DNA of 64,000 nt from Corythucha ciliata (GCA_038030265.1 CM075940.1:806001-870000); one strand, 5' to 3'. Counted from the stretch's first letter, positions 44,856-56,455 are shown. Notes: a model not told the origin generated them from the letters alone. Numbers and translations are program-made.

Positions 44856-47800
44856 TGAATTTATTTGACGCGACAAAAAATGAGCTGCCGTACATAGTGG
44901 ACCCCAAAACAAAATTTAAAATTTTATTGGATACGGGAAGCACCAGGTCGTTTGTCACCCCTGTCATTGCAACTGAGTATTTTAAGACCAAACTTGTAAC
45001 TAACCCTTTCGAAGTTGCCAGCGTACATGGAACTTCAAAGGAAAAATACAGTACGTTTATTAATACCCTTTTCTTTTTAAATAACGGTAAATATAATCAA
45101 AAATTGGAGTTTTTCCTTTTTAATTTTCATAAAGAATTCGAATTATTATTAGGATTGGATAACCTTAAGATTTTAAATGCCACGATTGACCTGGTAAACA
45201 ATAAAATAAAATTACTTGATAGAGAGTTCATTATTCATTACTTAGAAGTAAAAAAGGAAGAGAAGGCGTCAGAGCAAAAGGTGAGCCTCGCAAATGAAGT
45301 CAAAACAATGTCACTTGACCCTCGATCGGGCAGAGTAATCAAAGTAAGAGTAAAAAACATGAAAGAAGGTGAGGGAATACTCCCCTATATCAATTACAAG
45401 GGAGCAGAAATCCCACAGTGTCTTGTTAAGGTAAACAACTTCGAAACATTTTGCACTATCATTAACCCACAGGAGGAAATAGTGGAAATCCCGTCACACC
45501 TTTCCTTTATGGCTGAACCTTTCAACGAAAACGAAGTTGATGGAATCTCTGAAAATTTGAGGGGCTCCTGCAATGTCAACATGTTTAAGTGCGATAAGGT
45601 AAAATTTGACATGAGTAAAATTCGTACGGATCATATGAATACGGAAGAAAGGGAAGCCATCGCTAAATTAATTAAGGAGTACTCTGATATTTTTCATGTA
45701 GAAAATCAAAATCTATCATTTAGTAATCAAGTAAAGCATGTAATTCGCACAACTGATGAGATACCTATATACACCCGAAATTACAGATATCCGGAAGCCC
45801 TTAAGGAAGAGGTCAGGAATCAAATAGGAAGCATGCTTAAACAAAATATTATTAGACCCTCACACTCGCCATGGAACTCCCCAATCTGGGTGGTCCCAAA
45901 GAAAATGGATGCGTCTGGTAGGAAAAAATGGCGTGTGGTGATCGATTTCAGGGGACTAAATTCCAAGACAATCGGTGACAGATACCCACTGCCGAATATT
46001 AGTGACCTTCTTGATAAATTGGGAAAGTCCCAGTATTTTTCCACTTTGGATCTAGCTTCAGGATTTTACCAAATCGAGATGGATGAAGGTAGTGTTGAAA
46101 AGACCGCATTCAGTACGGAAGACGGCCATTTTGAATTTTTAAGAATGCCCATGGGCCTTAAATGTAGCCCACCAACATTCCAACGTGTGATGAACAATAT
46201 CCTACGAGGCATTCAAAACGAGAAGTGTTTGGTTTATTTAGACGATATAATAATATTTAGCACCAGCTTAACAGAACACGTCAACCGATTAAGAGAGGTG
46301 TTCGAACGCCTGCGGAAGGCGAATTTCAAGGTACAGTTAGATAAGACCGAGTTCCTACGGAAGGAGGTGGCTTACTTGGGCCACGTTGTTACTCCACAAG
46401 GGGTAAAACCCAATCCGGACAAAATTTATGCCATATTAAATTACCCTCTGCCTAAAACAACCAAAGAAATAAAAGGGTTTTTAGGCCTATTAGGATATTA
46501 CCGGAGATTTATTAAAGATTTCGCTCAATTAACAAAACCATTCACCAAATGTCTTAAGAAAAATTCCACAATTAACACTAAAGACCCAGAGTATATGGAA
46601 TGTTTTGAAACTTGTAAGAAAATTTTGACTAATGACCCTATCTTACAGTATCCTGATTTTACTAAGCAATTTAACCTCACTACGGACGCTAGTAATGTGG
46701 CGATCGGCGCTGTTCTGAGCCAAACCATTAACGGAGCTGATCTTCCCGTTGCCTACGCAAGCCGTACACTTAATGAAACGGAATCCAAATTATCTACAAT
46801 AGAGAAAGAGTTATTAGCCATCGTTTGGTCCACAAAATATTTTCGCCCCTACTTATTCGGCAAACCTTTCAAAATCTTCTCTGACCACAGGCCCCTTCAG
46901 TGGCTCTTTTCATTAAAGGAACCAAATTCAAAGTTACTTCGATGGAGGCTTAAATTAGAGGAGTACGATTACGAAGTTATTTATAAAAAGGGATCTCTAA
47001 ATAGCAACGCGGATGCGTTATCGAGAATAGAATTAAACATGAACGAAAATTTTGTAGAAAGCGAAACCGACAGAGTCGCTGACGCAGCAGACAACTCAGA
47101 TGATATACTGGATGAATTAGTAGGTCAATTCTTTAGAGAAAACCCTGACCTTGACGTGGAGACCGCTTCCATGGTCGTTCATTCCCCCGAGTTGCAAGAT
47201 CCTGACTCAGTAGAAGTTGTCGAGGACAGAAGTGAGGATGGCAGCACTATGCATTCCAATTATGAAGGGATCTGTTCTGCGAAAATTCCCATTACTGATG
47301 GCCCCGTTAATTTCTGCAATAATCAAATAATATTTTCACTCGTGAAAGTTAATCCGCGTAAACCAAGGATACTCAAATTATTCGAGAGTAAAGCTCAAAT
47401 TCACGCCGAAATTTCTGAAGCAAATTTTGAATCTGATATTATCCAGTTTGTCAAAGAGTACGTTGTCCCCAACACTAAGTATGGACTTTACTTCCAGCAA
47501 GATTTCTATGAAAAATTCACTACGGTCATTATCTCCTTCTTTAAAACCTCGAAATTAAACTTATTCAAATTTACTCAAAAACTAATCGACATTCCCGATC
47601 CAGAAGAATGGACAAAATTGATTGAAAATTACCATGTTGGTAAGACGAACCATCGTGCAATTGAAGAAACACACAACCAACTTAAGAGGAAATATTATTG
47701 GCCCAACATGAGAGGGAGCATCCAGAACTATATTAACACATGTGACCTATGTTTAAAAACAAAGTACGACAGGAACCCGCTAAGATTAGAGCTAAACCAT

Positions 47801-48697
47801 ACTCCAACTGCTACAAGACCGCTTGAAGTCGTCCATATGGATGTCATCACCCTGGATGGAATTAAATTTCTTACAATCATTGGCTCATTTTCTAAATTCG
47901 TCCAAATGTTTAAAATCAACTGCGCTCAGGCTGTCGAAATTGCGAACAAATTAGTAAGATTTTTCTCACAATTCGGGTTACCTGACAAAATTATATCTGA
48001 TAACGGGTTAGAATTTAATAATTCCGTCATCAAAGAATTGCTCCAGCTTCATAAGGTTAATATCCATTTCATTAGTTCCCAACACCCTAACTCGAATGGA
48101 ATAACTGAAAGGTTTCATTCCACCATTATTGAGCACATACGTCTATTGAATTGCCGAGAAGAATTTAAAAATGATTCCATAGAAGCTAAAATCAACTATG
48201 CCGTTCTTGCGTATAATTCGAGCATTCATTCCGTAACGAAATTAACCCCTTTTGAAGTAATTTATGGCCATATTAATACAAACCCCTTTTTTGAATTAGA
48301 GCTCGAAAATTCACTCAGAACTGACTACGTGTCACATCACAAGGAAAAGACCAAAATTCTATATCAGCAGGTACGTGACATGAACGAGGCTGCTAAAGAG
48401 AAAACCTTGGCTCGCGAGAACCCTTCGAGAAGCCCTGCCCCTGAAATACCAGAGACCGTTTATGTAGCAAATAAACAGAAAATGTCAAAAACGAAACCGA
48501 AATTTCAGAAGGAGACAATCCAATCAGTGAATCTCAGGAACAAAACTGCACTAATAACACCACGACACCGGAACACACAAACTAAAATCCACCTATCAAA
48601 AATTAAACGTCCCCGTAAAATTACCTCACAAACCCTTGCCCCTGTTGCAGGTCCTTCATCATCCTCTGCATCCACCTCTCAAGAGGATACATCATAA
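44855..48697 (+). CDS. pol polyprotein of the errantivirus-like element (about 1280 aa)
   Basis: ATG 44855 overlaps the gag stop. Protease has its DTGSTRSF site at about residue 28. RT has the VYLDDIIIFS box at about residue 461, RNase H has TDASNVAIGA at about 610, and the integrase zinc domain (HRAIEETH...CDLCLKT) is at about 930-965. The integrase core has Asp in VHMDVITL, Asp in ISDNGLEF and Glu in ITERFHS (about 995-1086). A basic, Ser-rich tail ends at 48697. The length is normal for the family and no break is seen, so the enzymes are likely functional if translated. Expression would need -1 frameshifting or reinitiation at the TGATG. Confidence 0.93.
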   Translation: MNLFDATKNELPYIVDPKTKFKILLDTGSTRSFVTPVIATEYFKTKLVTNPFEVASVHGTSKEKYSTFINTLFFLNNGKYNQKLEFFLFNFHKEFELLLGLDNLKILNATIDLVNNKIKLLDREFIIHYLEVKKEEKASEQKVSLANEVKTMSLDPRSGRVIKVRVKNMKEGEGILPYINYKGAEIPQCLVKVNNFETFCTIINPQEEIVEIPSHLSFMAEPFNENEVDGISENLRGSCNVNMFKCDKVKFDMSKIRTDHMNTEEREAIAKLIKEYSDIFHVENQNLSFSNQVKHVIRTTDEIPIYTRNYRYPEALKEEVRNQIGSMLKQNIIRPSHSPWNSPIWVVPKKMDASGRKKWRVVIDFRGLNSKTIGDRYPLPNISDLLDKLGKSQYFSTLDLASGFYQIEMDEGSVEKTAFSTEDGHFEFLRMPMGLKCSPPTFQRVMNNILRGIQNEKCLVYLDDIIIFSTSLTEHVNRLREVFERLRKANFKVQLDKTEFLRKEVAYLGHVVTPQGVKPNPDKIYAILNYPLPKTTKEIKGFLGLLGYYRRFIKDFAQLTKPFTKCLKKNSTINTKDPEYMECFETCKKILTNDPILQYPDFTKQFNLTTDASNVAIGAVLSQTINGADLPVAYASRTLNETESKLSTIEKELLAIVWSTKYFRPYLFGKPFKIFSDHRPLQWLFSLKEPNSKLLRWRLKLEEYDYEVIYKKGSLNSNADALSRIELNMNENFVESETDRVADAADNSDDILDELVGQFFRENPDLDVETASMVVHSPELQDPDSVEVVEDRSEDGSTMHSNYEGICSAKIPITDGPVNFCNNQIIFSLVKVNPRKPRILKLFESKAQIHAEISEANFESDIIQFVKEYVVPNTKYGLYFQQDFYEKFTTVIISFFKTSKLNLFKFTQKLIDIPDPEEWTKLIENYHVGKTNHRAIEETHNQLKRKYYWPNMRGSIQNYINTCDLCLKTKYDRNPLRLELNHTPTATRPLEVVHMDVITLDGIKFLTIIGSFSKFVQMFKINCAQAVEIANKLVRFFSQFGLPDKIISDNGLEFNNSVIKELLQLHKVNIHFISSQHPNSNGITERFHSTIIEHIRLLNCREEFKNDSIEAKINYAVLAYNSSIHSVTKLTPFEVIYGHINTNPFFELELENSLRTDYVSHHKEKTKILYQQVRDMNEAAKEKTLARENPSRSPAPEIPETVYVANKQKMSKTKPKFQKETIQSVNLRNKTALITPRHRNTQTKIHLSKIKRPRKITSQTLAPVAGPSSSSASTSQEDTS

Positions 48698-50400
48698 AAA
48701 ATATAACATTTAACGCTGGGATCATACCCATTAACTTAGGATCCGCAAAACTCGTGGCTTCGAGTCACACATTTGTACATTATTTTTGTATTGACAGATT
48801 GAACAGTCAATTAAATTCGGTAGATAAGCAATTTATTAGTGTGTTAGGAAATTGGGGAAAATTATTAAATAAGCCGATTATATCAGTTAACGATAGTGAT
48901 AAGCATTTAGACGTTAGGAACTACATTAAAATTGTCAACCATACGCGTAGTGTAATTGAAGAAAAATTAGACGTAATTGATTATAACCGTCAGAATAATA
49001 GTAATTTCTTTAATAGACAAAAAAGAGGGTTGATTAACGGACTTGGTTCCTTCATCAAGTTCCTTACTGGGAACTTAGATGCCCGTGACGAGGAGAAGTA
49101 CGACAAAATAATTAGTGAAATAGAAATCAATGAAAATAACTTTCACCATCAGCTGTTCGAGCAGTACTCATTTAATTCTAAGCTTCTTTCTGAAATGAAT
49201 AATACCTTTGAAGTCATTCAACTTAACCAATACGAACTACGCAACAAATTGTTGGATCTTAGCAGTAAGGTAAATGACTACATGTTTATCTCAAATCTCC
49301 GTGATGTATTTCATCAGTTTCATATTATCTTTAGCATGTTTCTCACCGTAGTGCAAGACATTAAAAATTCTATAACTTTTTGTAAATTAGGCTCTCTCCA
49401 TCCCAGTATTATAACCCCTAAGGAATTATTTAGTGAACTGCAAAAGGTAGCAGAGCATTACCAGGACCAAATGCCCCTAGCAATTAAGTTTAGTAATATT
49501 CTTAAGTTTGAACAATTAATAACCGTATCTTGTAAGTGCACTCCCCAAAGAATTATCTATTTCCTAGACATGCCCCTCGTCGAAAAACTCCCGTATGACC
49601 TGTATAAGCTGTATTCTGTCCCCACGAAATACCAAGGGTCCTTCGTAACTATTCGCCCACGCATTAAGTTTTTATTAAAATCTCTAACCCAACCACCTCA
49701 TATAGAACACTTGTCAAACTCTTGTCACTTAGTCGGCTCTTCCGGATACTATTGCTCCTCTCAACTCATAGCTCATCCCTCCCCTTGTGAGGACTCACTC
49801 TTGCGGTACGGATCCACCGATAACTGCTCTTACACAGCAGTCCCGTCTCTTAAGTCTGCCATGACATGGGTCTCCGACTTGAGCCAATACTTAGCCTCTT
49901 TCCCAGAAGGCGAAACGCTAGTGTTCCAGAAATCGTCCGGCTCCGAGCTCAAAACCCTTCAAGGGATTTTCCTCATCCGACCAAATGGATACTCAATTAT
50001 CTACCGCAATGTCAGTATCGTTCATCAATCATCTCTCGTGGGCTACCCCCACATCCTCAGTGACGTAGAGCCACATCTTCGAACTGATCAACAGCCAAAA
50101 TTCACCGTCGACATGCACGATCTAAATGTGCCAAATATACCCAATTACCCGATTTCGCCGATTATGGAAGAGCCTATCATCTCCTCTTCTGTCAGTGTTT
50201 GGACGCTTCTACTCTACGGACTCGTGATTGCTGCTTTGGTGGGCTGGGTTCGCTTCCATTTCCGGAAATCGCGCAACCAGCCTGTTGCCCCGGCTGCTGA
50301 CGTACAACACACACCATCGGGCTACTTTTATCCACGGGAAGGTCCATCTGGGGGTGGACGAGTTACGGTCTCCAAAACTGCAGAGATCATCAATACCTAA
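48650..50400 (+). CDS. env, errantiviral F-type envelope glycoprotein (open)
   Basis: The frame is open from inside the end of pol to TAA 50398-50400, with no ATG near its start. Env would therefore be made from a spliced RNA: a TTGCCCCTGTTGCAG acceptor ends at about 48650 and is followed in env frame by a hydrophobic signal-like stretch (FIILCIHLS). A furin-type RQKR site lies about 90 codons into the part starting at 48754. It is followed by a Gly-rich fusion-peptide-like segment and the LTGNLD motif typical of insect F/Env proteins. A transmembrane helix (LLLYGLVIAALVGW) is near the C-terminus, with a short cytoplasmic tail. The ORF overlaps the start of the 3' LTR. Confidence 0.88.
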
Positions 50401-50600
50401 TAGATCATCGAATCCCTTTTCCTTTCCCACAGCCCCACCTACTATTCTTTCTTTTCCTCTTTGATCTGATTATCCAAGTTAGTCTTAGTTCAGGCGGTGC
50501 CTTGTAATTATCGAACCCACTGTTCACACTTGTGTAAATTCCAATTAAATAAAATTTGTGTTTTTTTAAAAACGGACTTTGTTAGTTCCCAAATCTAACT
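50361..50600 (+). repeat. 3' LTR of the errantivirus-like element
   Basis: 240 bp, 238 matching the 5' LTR by eye. Its first 40 bases encode the end of env. Confidence 0.92.
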
Positions 50601-51450
50601 TTTATATATATATAAAAGCCATAGTTATATATATATATATGACCCTATATGGTCGACATTTTCTACTTAGGGCAACCAAATTTGGTCTAAAAATCAATAG
50701 CGTGAATATCTCGGACGAGTTCGTGATCCAGGCGGATCGGTCCACGGGAAGGATGTGAAAGAGGGGTTTGAATTAATTGAAAATTCGCTACCGCACGGCT
50801 GTTGCTGCAATTTCCCCCAAAATTGACTCGAGTAATGAGAAATAAACGCGCTTTCGTATGAGACCCTAGTGAACCAAATCCGTTGAGATGACAGGGCAGT
50901 CCTCGGCGGAGGGGAGCTATTAAATTAACGCTATGCCTCACTGGACCACCCAAGTACCGAAAAATTCCATTGACATTGTATTTTGAGCAGCCTCTTTCTT
51001 TTGATTTGCCTACAGTCTAATGAGTCTTAAGTAAAAAAATCCCGAGGTGGGCCAAAAAGGGAGAAAAAAAAGTTCCGACAGCAGCCTGTCGGGTAAAGTG
51101 CATTTCATCTATCCGGTCATGCACCATTTATCCGGTAATCGTTTAAGTTTGAATGAGACTATCATATTATAAATGAAATTCAGGCCGCGATCCTTGCAAT
51201 TCATAGAGCTGCATGGCGGTCGTAACATCTAACCCAAAGAGCTGCAAAAGCGTCACTCACTTAGAAAAGCCGTACTTTTCAGTGGAAGAATAATAAGTCA
51301 CCAAGCCTTATGTAACGGGGGGGATTTTTTGGGGCTTTTTTGGGACCGTTACAAATTAAAACAAATTAAAGAAATCACGAGTCACACTCTAAACTTTATT
51401 AACTTAACCAAACAAACCCAACCCACTTATAATTTTAACTAAGAGACGAC
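50601..51450. other. No gene; (TA)n next to the provirus
   Basis: Two TA runs (50602-50621, 50627-50641) follow the 3' LTR. Then comes unclassified DNA. A small TGTAACGGGG...CCGTTACA inverted pair lies at 51311-51353. No domain-bearing frame is present. Confidence 0.5.
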
Positions 51451-52079
51451 TGGGGGGGGGGGACACGATGGTTCTCAGGGCACAACTAAACAGTTACACT
51501 TCCACGAGCCGGTGGCTGGCGAACGACTCCTTTATTTCGGCACTCCGTCCACCTGGAAAACTCAGGATTGGGTAAGAGGGGAATTGAAACTAGGTTGTCT
51601 ATTGCGACACTTGCCGTGCCGTTCAATTGAGCTTTGGACTCTTAGCTCAGCCCCCTGTCCCACACCGTAATGTCGTAGGCAACCTCGGGACCGGCAACCT
51701 TCGTCACCCTTGCGTAGCGCACGTTACATCCACCCCCTATCGTCCGGAGCCAGCGTCCTCGCTGGCTGACTGGCCTCCGTCGTGTAGGATGGGGTGACGG
51801 TTGGGGGGGGGGGACACGATGGTTCTCAGGGCACAACTAAACAGTTACACTTCCACGAGCCGGTGGCTGGCGAACGACTCCTTTATTTCGGCACTCCGTC
51901 CACCTGGAAAACTCAGGATTGGGTAAGAGGGGAATTGAAACTAGGTTGTCTATTGCGACACTTGCCGTGCCGTTCAATTGAGCTTTGGACTCTTAGCTCA
52001 GCCCCCTGTCCCACACCGTAATGTCGTAGGCAACCTCGGGACCGGCAACCTTCGTCACCCTTGCGTAGCGCACGTTACA
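51451..52079 (-). mobile_element. Miniature LTR-type element: two identical 278-bp repeats, 73-bp interior
   Basis: 51451-51728 and 51802-52079 appear identical base for base. On minus each starts TGTAACGTGCGC and ends in a C-run and CA, with GAAATAAAGG as polyadenylation signal. The interior ends GATAGGGGGTGGA just before the second repeat, a good polypurine tract. I see no clear primer site. No 5-bp target duplication is evident (ACGAC and CTTAC). It could be a TRIM, a drastically deleted retrotransposon or a local tandem duplication. Confidence 0.7.
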
Positions 52080-52084
52080 CTTAC

Positions 52085-55000
52085 CTGATAAGGTTTAGCT
52101 ACATTCATTTTTTCGAAGTACTTGGGGTTCAGTACACTTTCGCTCAGTTTTGGACATACTCTTAATCCATGAGGGCCCTTTAAATTGTCTTGTAGCAAAA
52201 CCTCTCTCCATAAACGGAATTCAACTTTTCCAGACGGGATCTACAAAACAAACAACGCAGTTTGAGAAAACAAAAACAAAAAACAAATACAAACAATAAA
52301 ACAAAAAACGTTTTTTTGCTGGTCATTCATGACCCATGTTTGTACCATGAATTCAGATTGTTGAATCACCCAGTTCCTGAGGTTTTTGGCTAAATGAGGG
52401 AAATCGGAGAAGAAAAAGAGCTTCCTTTGGTCGTCTAAGTTGTGCGTTGCCGATATATTGGTTTCGTTAATTCCTACAACAAAAATTACAAAAAAAGTTC
52501 GCTGGAACGCTCCATTACGGAACAAAATTGAAGTGTAGCTATAGTTCGATGTTTTAATTTTTTTCCTAATAAATCCAGAGAGAGTTAGATTTTTCAATGA
52601 GCCTGTAGTGGGCTGTCAATTCCAATAATCCAATTGGGCTGAAGGTCAGACCCAGTTGTCCTAGCGAAGCTGACAATTCCCTCACTCAAGGCAAACTGAG
52701 GCGCATTTCATTTTCTCGTCATGTTTTTATGAAACAGTCTGCAATTCAGTGCATTCAAGGTTCATTAAAAGTTATCGAGTTGTAATGTAGGTGTTCCGTA
52801 GCAAAATATGCCTTGTCCACTATCACACATGAATACCCATAATCGCAGATAGTTGTATAGAGACAAAGTTGAGAAAATTAAGTGCATTAACCGCATCTTA
52901 ACCCTCATTAAAGTGAGGGCGTGCTGTAATTTATAATGTAACTCTTTTAAATTAATTTACGGAACAGTTTCCACATTCCCCCAATCCACTGTGCTCCGTC
53001 TGAGACGATGCCATCAACAAAAAATCCCGCGTTTCCGACATGTACAATAGCTTCCAACAGTAGCTGGTTAAGAACATTGCTTTTAGCGCAAGCTTTAGTC
53101 AGGAACGCTCCGACAGATTGAAACCAGCGTCCCATAAAAGGCTGGAATATAATGACAAGTGCGTGGTCCCCTTTTTCACATTTTTCTTCATCAGGCGTAA
53201 ATTTCTTAACATCGATAAATCCATTAATTTTTAAATCTTCTTTGGAGAAAGTTAATCTTTCACTTAACTTCATTTCATCCACGAGCAGCACTCCTACAAA
53301 GTGAACATTTTTCATCGAATAAAATGTAATGATGACCAGTAATAACACTCAGTACCTCTCCTTTCTCCATCTTCCATGAATTCCGATTTTTTCTTCATCA
53401 TTTGGAAGATGTTAGCTTGATACCCAAAAGACGGCTTGGTTTTCTTCATGTATCTGTATAGGGTGCTCGAGGAAGGCAAACTTAACACGTTGTGACTTCT
53501 CAGATAGTTATAGACTGATTAACTCTTAATTTTCAATAGCAGGCATTGAAAAATCCAGCTACGTGTGTATCTGACTCCGTTACTCTTGCAAGTTAGCGCT
53601 TTTAAAGCGGCATTCACGGCTTCTTTTTGCCCTTCAGGAAGGGTTTTAATTTGCTCTTGTATATCTTCTGTACTCTTGGAAGCACACTCTCTACGTAAAG
53701 TAGACACTAAAGATGATAATTTGTCAATCTGCAGTTAAGTAAATATTACATTTTTATTATTTTAATGTATGCTTTACTATCCCACAGGCGCTATTCCACC
53801 ATAACCGCAACAAAGAACCGTCACCTTTTACTTTAAGATTCACCATATTTCTTCATGAGCTCATGGAGCTATAAGAATATTAACGCATGCTGGACAATAC
53901 AGACAGAGGGAATATGTCTACGGGCAACTACAGACAAACGAAGACTCACATGAACGATTTATGTATAGAGCACGAATAGATGAACCGCGCGAAATACGAC
54001 GGCGGTAGATCGACACGAAATATGGACGGGATAACGGCGACGGTTACACAGGGAGACAATGAGTTTTGACAGATGGCGACATTGAAACGAATAACAACGA
54101 AAAGAACCTTTGAATGTAACCGCTTCAATTTACGATTCTTGTACAAAGCAGAGCGTCGGATTTCCATGGAGATCTTGCGTTTTATGTTATTAGTAATAAC
54201 CTTTGTCTTGCAGAATTTGCACAAGACGTCATTGTTGGTCACAAAACCCATACACTTCTGATTAGTCCTATATTTATGTACGTGATAATGATTGGATCCA
54301 CGGCAAATTTGTGAAAATGTGAAAATAACTGAAAGGAATAATTGGAGAAATGAATGATTATACAAAATGGCTCACCTATTTTGCATATCGGTAGAACAAA
54401 GCCGCATGTCATTGACGATTTCGAGCAATTGAGAAATGTGCGTAGTTCCCGAAGCAGTCTCATACCCTTGGATTGCCACAACGATACCTTTAATAGTCAC
54501 CTAAACATGTTTTAAATACATAAGTTTTAGTTGCATAAGTGGATGCCTATACAGTCACACTGCTTACGTACTTCAATTTGTAAATCATCCCGAAAAACAA
54601 TTGTTTTGATGTTTTTTAAATCGGGGGTCCACTCCTGGAACACTGCTCCATTCGGCAAGATGAATTTTCCCCACTGTCTAGAAGGAAGTACAATATCTGC
54701 AAATTCCTCAACGACTTTGTTGAACGTAAAATTTTCCACTGCCATGGCATCTTCAACATAAACTAAGCTGCCGGTGCTCGAACTCGAAGGGATGGTCTCC
54801 TCGAGCGAAGAATGATTTGGCTGAGGCTCCAGACTTGTTTGCTGTGTACTGAGTTTTTTTGGATCTTCTCTGGGCTTCGGAGGTTTTCTTCTTTTCAGAA
54901 TTTTTGTACTCTGTCTGGGCAGTTTGGAAATACCCTGGGAATTGCGCCCGAACGCAATTTCCAAACATCACGAGGTATTTTGTCGACGACACCATTTGGC

Positions 55001-55122
55001 AATTTATTTTCGAAAAATTTTACGAGGTTCTCTTCTTGAAAATGCAACGCACACACGCGATCCACCAACGATAGATTTCTGTCTTTCCTGGGAATTGCAT
55101 TATTCCAAGCTTGAATTTGATC
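52085..55122 (-). pseudogene. P-element (THAP9-like) transposase, multi-exon relic
   Basis: Minus order: the second half of a THAP domain after a TTGCAG acceptor at 55123 (DRVCALHFQEE...RSGAIPRVFP), a Pro/Ser linker, LPEGQKEAVNAAL and YTRSWIFQCLLLKIKS (53.5-53.7 kb), LPSSSTLYRYMKKTKPSFG, then the RNase H-like core. The core has LVDEMKLSERLTFSK (Asp), HALVIIFQPFMG and IVSDGAQWIGGMW (Asp). Later segments are FSDFPHLAKNLRN (52.4 kb) and LRVCPKLSESVLNPKYFEKM, ending Q|GTAAG at about 52084. Stops and shifts separate several pieces. The first THAP exon was not found. P transposase cuts and pastes in the nucleus; this copy is inactive. Confidence 0.82.
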
Positions 55123-56175
55123 CTGCAATAGTGAATTAACCAATGTTTTGAAATACGTATATCAATAAATGTTTGGCAGGTTCGTATTCCCAATTTCGAA
55201 ACTCGGAAGGAAGTTTACATAATGAATGAGCGCAATTTTGGATTGACTCGCGGAGCAAACTTCAACTGGACATTTTCCAAGATTGAAATGGCCTACATTT
55301 ATGCAATGGAACACTTAAAAACTGAAAGAAACGTACATAATTTCAATTTTGTCCCTATAAGCCTTTCCAAAATGGGCTTAAGATTCGCCAATTTTGAGGA
55401 AAAAATGAATCTCTGTCAAACTGGTTTTTAATGGGGAAAAAATCAACTGTTTGGACGACCACTTCGGGAAATTTAAGTTTAACAAATGGCTATGAATAGA
55501 ATACGGGCCTAAGTCAACAAACATTTTTTTTAAAGCAGCGCCCCCCCCCCACCATAAATTCAGGCATTTCGGCGTTTACGTGCCATATACAGTTAAAGGG
55601 AAGTATTATGTTTTCACGAACCTGAAAGTGAAACGAACGCGGCACTCATTTCAAAATAAATCAATTTCCCGGGTTCGGGACTGGTTTTTGGCGATACAAA
55701 CTGATAACGCCAAAAAGAAAATTGGGTGTTTCTGCTTTCCAGATTTCTCCCCGATGCTGACAAGGCGAACTGACCAAAATAAAGAAAGGGTTGTCCACTA
55801 TTTTTTTATGTATAATCCAGAAAATAAATTAAATTCAAATCGGTGATGTTCATGTAGTTCCCTTTACATTCAAGGGCGAAATCGTTTCACAAGGAGGAAA
55901 CTAAAATGCATAAAGCATGTTCTAAAGGACATGCGAGTTTGAGTGCGTAGAATTTTCAGAGGCATAGCATTAAGCTTGTGCAGGGGCATTGATGAAGGAA
56001 ATGAGATTGCTTCTTACCTTTGGTACACGAAAGAGCGGGACATTTCTTAAGCCCTTCTCTTTATTCTCTCTTGTTTTCTTTTTATAGCCTGTATTACAGT
56101 TGGGTACGAAACAAGACATTTTTTTGCGTAAATACATCAAGTCACCGAATTAAATCAATTTCCGTCATAAATATA
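55123..56175. other. No gene recognised
   Basis: AT-rich sequence with a C-run at 55541-55550. The first THAP exon of the adjacent P transposase should be here but I could not identify it. One plus-strand open stretch (55580-55846) has no known motif. Confidence 0.4.
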
Positions 56176-56439
56176 AGTTAAGTCCGCTTAACCATTAGAT
56201 CTAGTTTCCCCCTAAACAATAGTAGACACGTAAGCACCTTCTTAGTTGTAAGATATCTTTTACTATGTAAACAACAACAACCCCCACCTTCCTTTTCTAG
56301 AAAATAAAACTCCCTGCAACCCATTCGGAAGTGTCACTTTTTGATGAGTATTTCGGAGTGTAATTACTGTATAATTGGTTCGCGCATTTAAATAAAAGTT
56401 GTTTTTTAAAAAACGAAATATCCGTTGCCTAAACTTATT
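56176..56439 (+). repeat. 5' LTR candidate of the second errantivirus-like element
   Basis: Starts AGTTAAGTCC and ends next to the primer site at 56440. The left boundary is set only by the AGTTA motif, without a second LTR to compare. Confidence 0.55.
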
Positions 56440-56455
56440 TGGCGCCCAGAGCAGG
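56440..56455 (+). promoter_or_regulatory. Primer-binding site
   Basis: TGGCGCCCAGAGCAGG directly follows the LTR. It is a different primer site from the one used by the element at 43171. Confidence 0.7.

Larger units (their letters stand above)
43171..50600 (+). mobile_element. Errantivirus-like LTR retrotransposon (gag-pol-env), nearly intact
   Basis: It spans 7430 bp with two 240-bp LTRs (43171-43410 and 50361-50600) that begin AGTTAC and end CTAACT, as in gypsy/17.6-type errantiviruses. They differ at two visible positions. The primer-binding site TGGCGCAGTCGGTAGGA overlaps the LTR end at 43410; a GGGGGTGG polypurine tract precedes the 3' LTR. gag, pol and env follow in order. No clean 4-6 bp duplication is visible (CATA left, TTTA right). 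The only coding defect I find is a TAG in gag. Confidence 0.92.

Noticed and set aside
43161..50610. Target duplication for the errantivirus-like provirus
   Set aside because: Left CATA and right TTTA do not match, and the TA-rich flank makes short matches meaningless, so none is claimed.
55580..55846. Plus-strand 88-codon frame beside the P element
   Set aside because: No recognised motif, wrong strand for the transposase, and it is not supported by splice sites.
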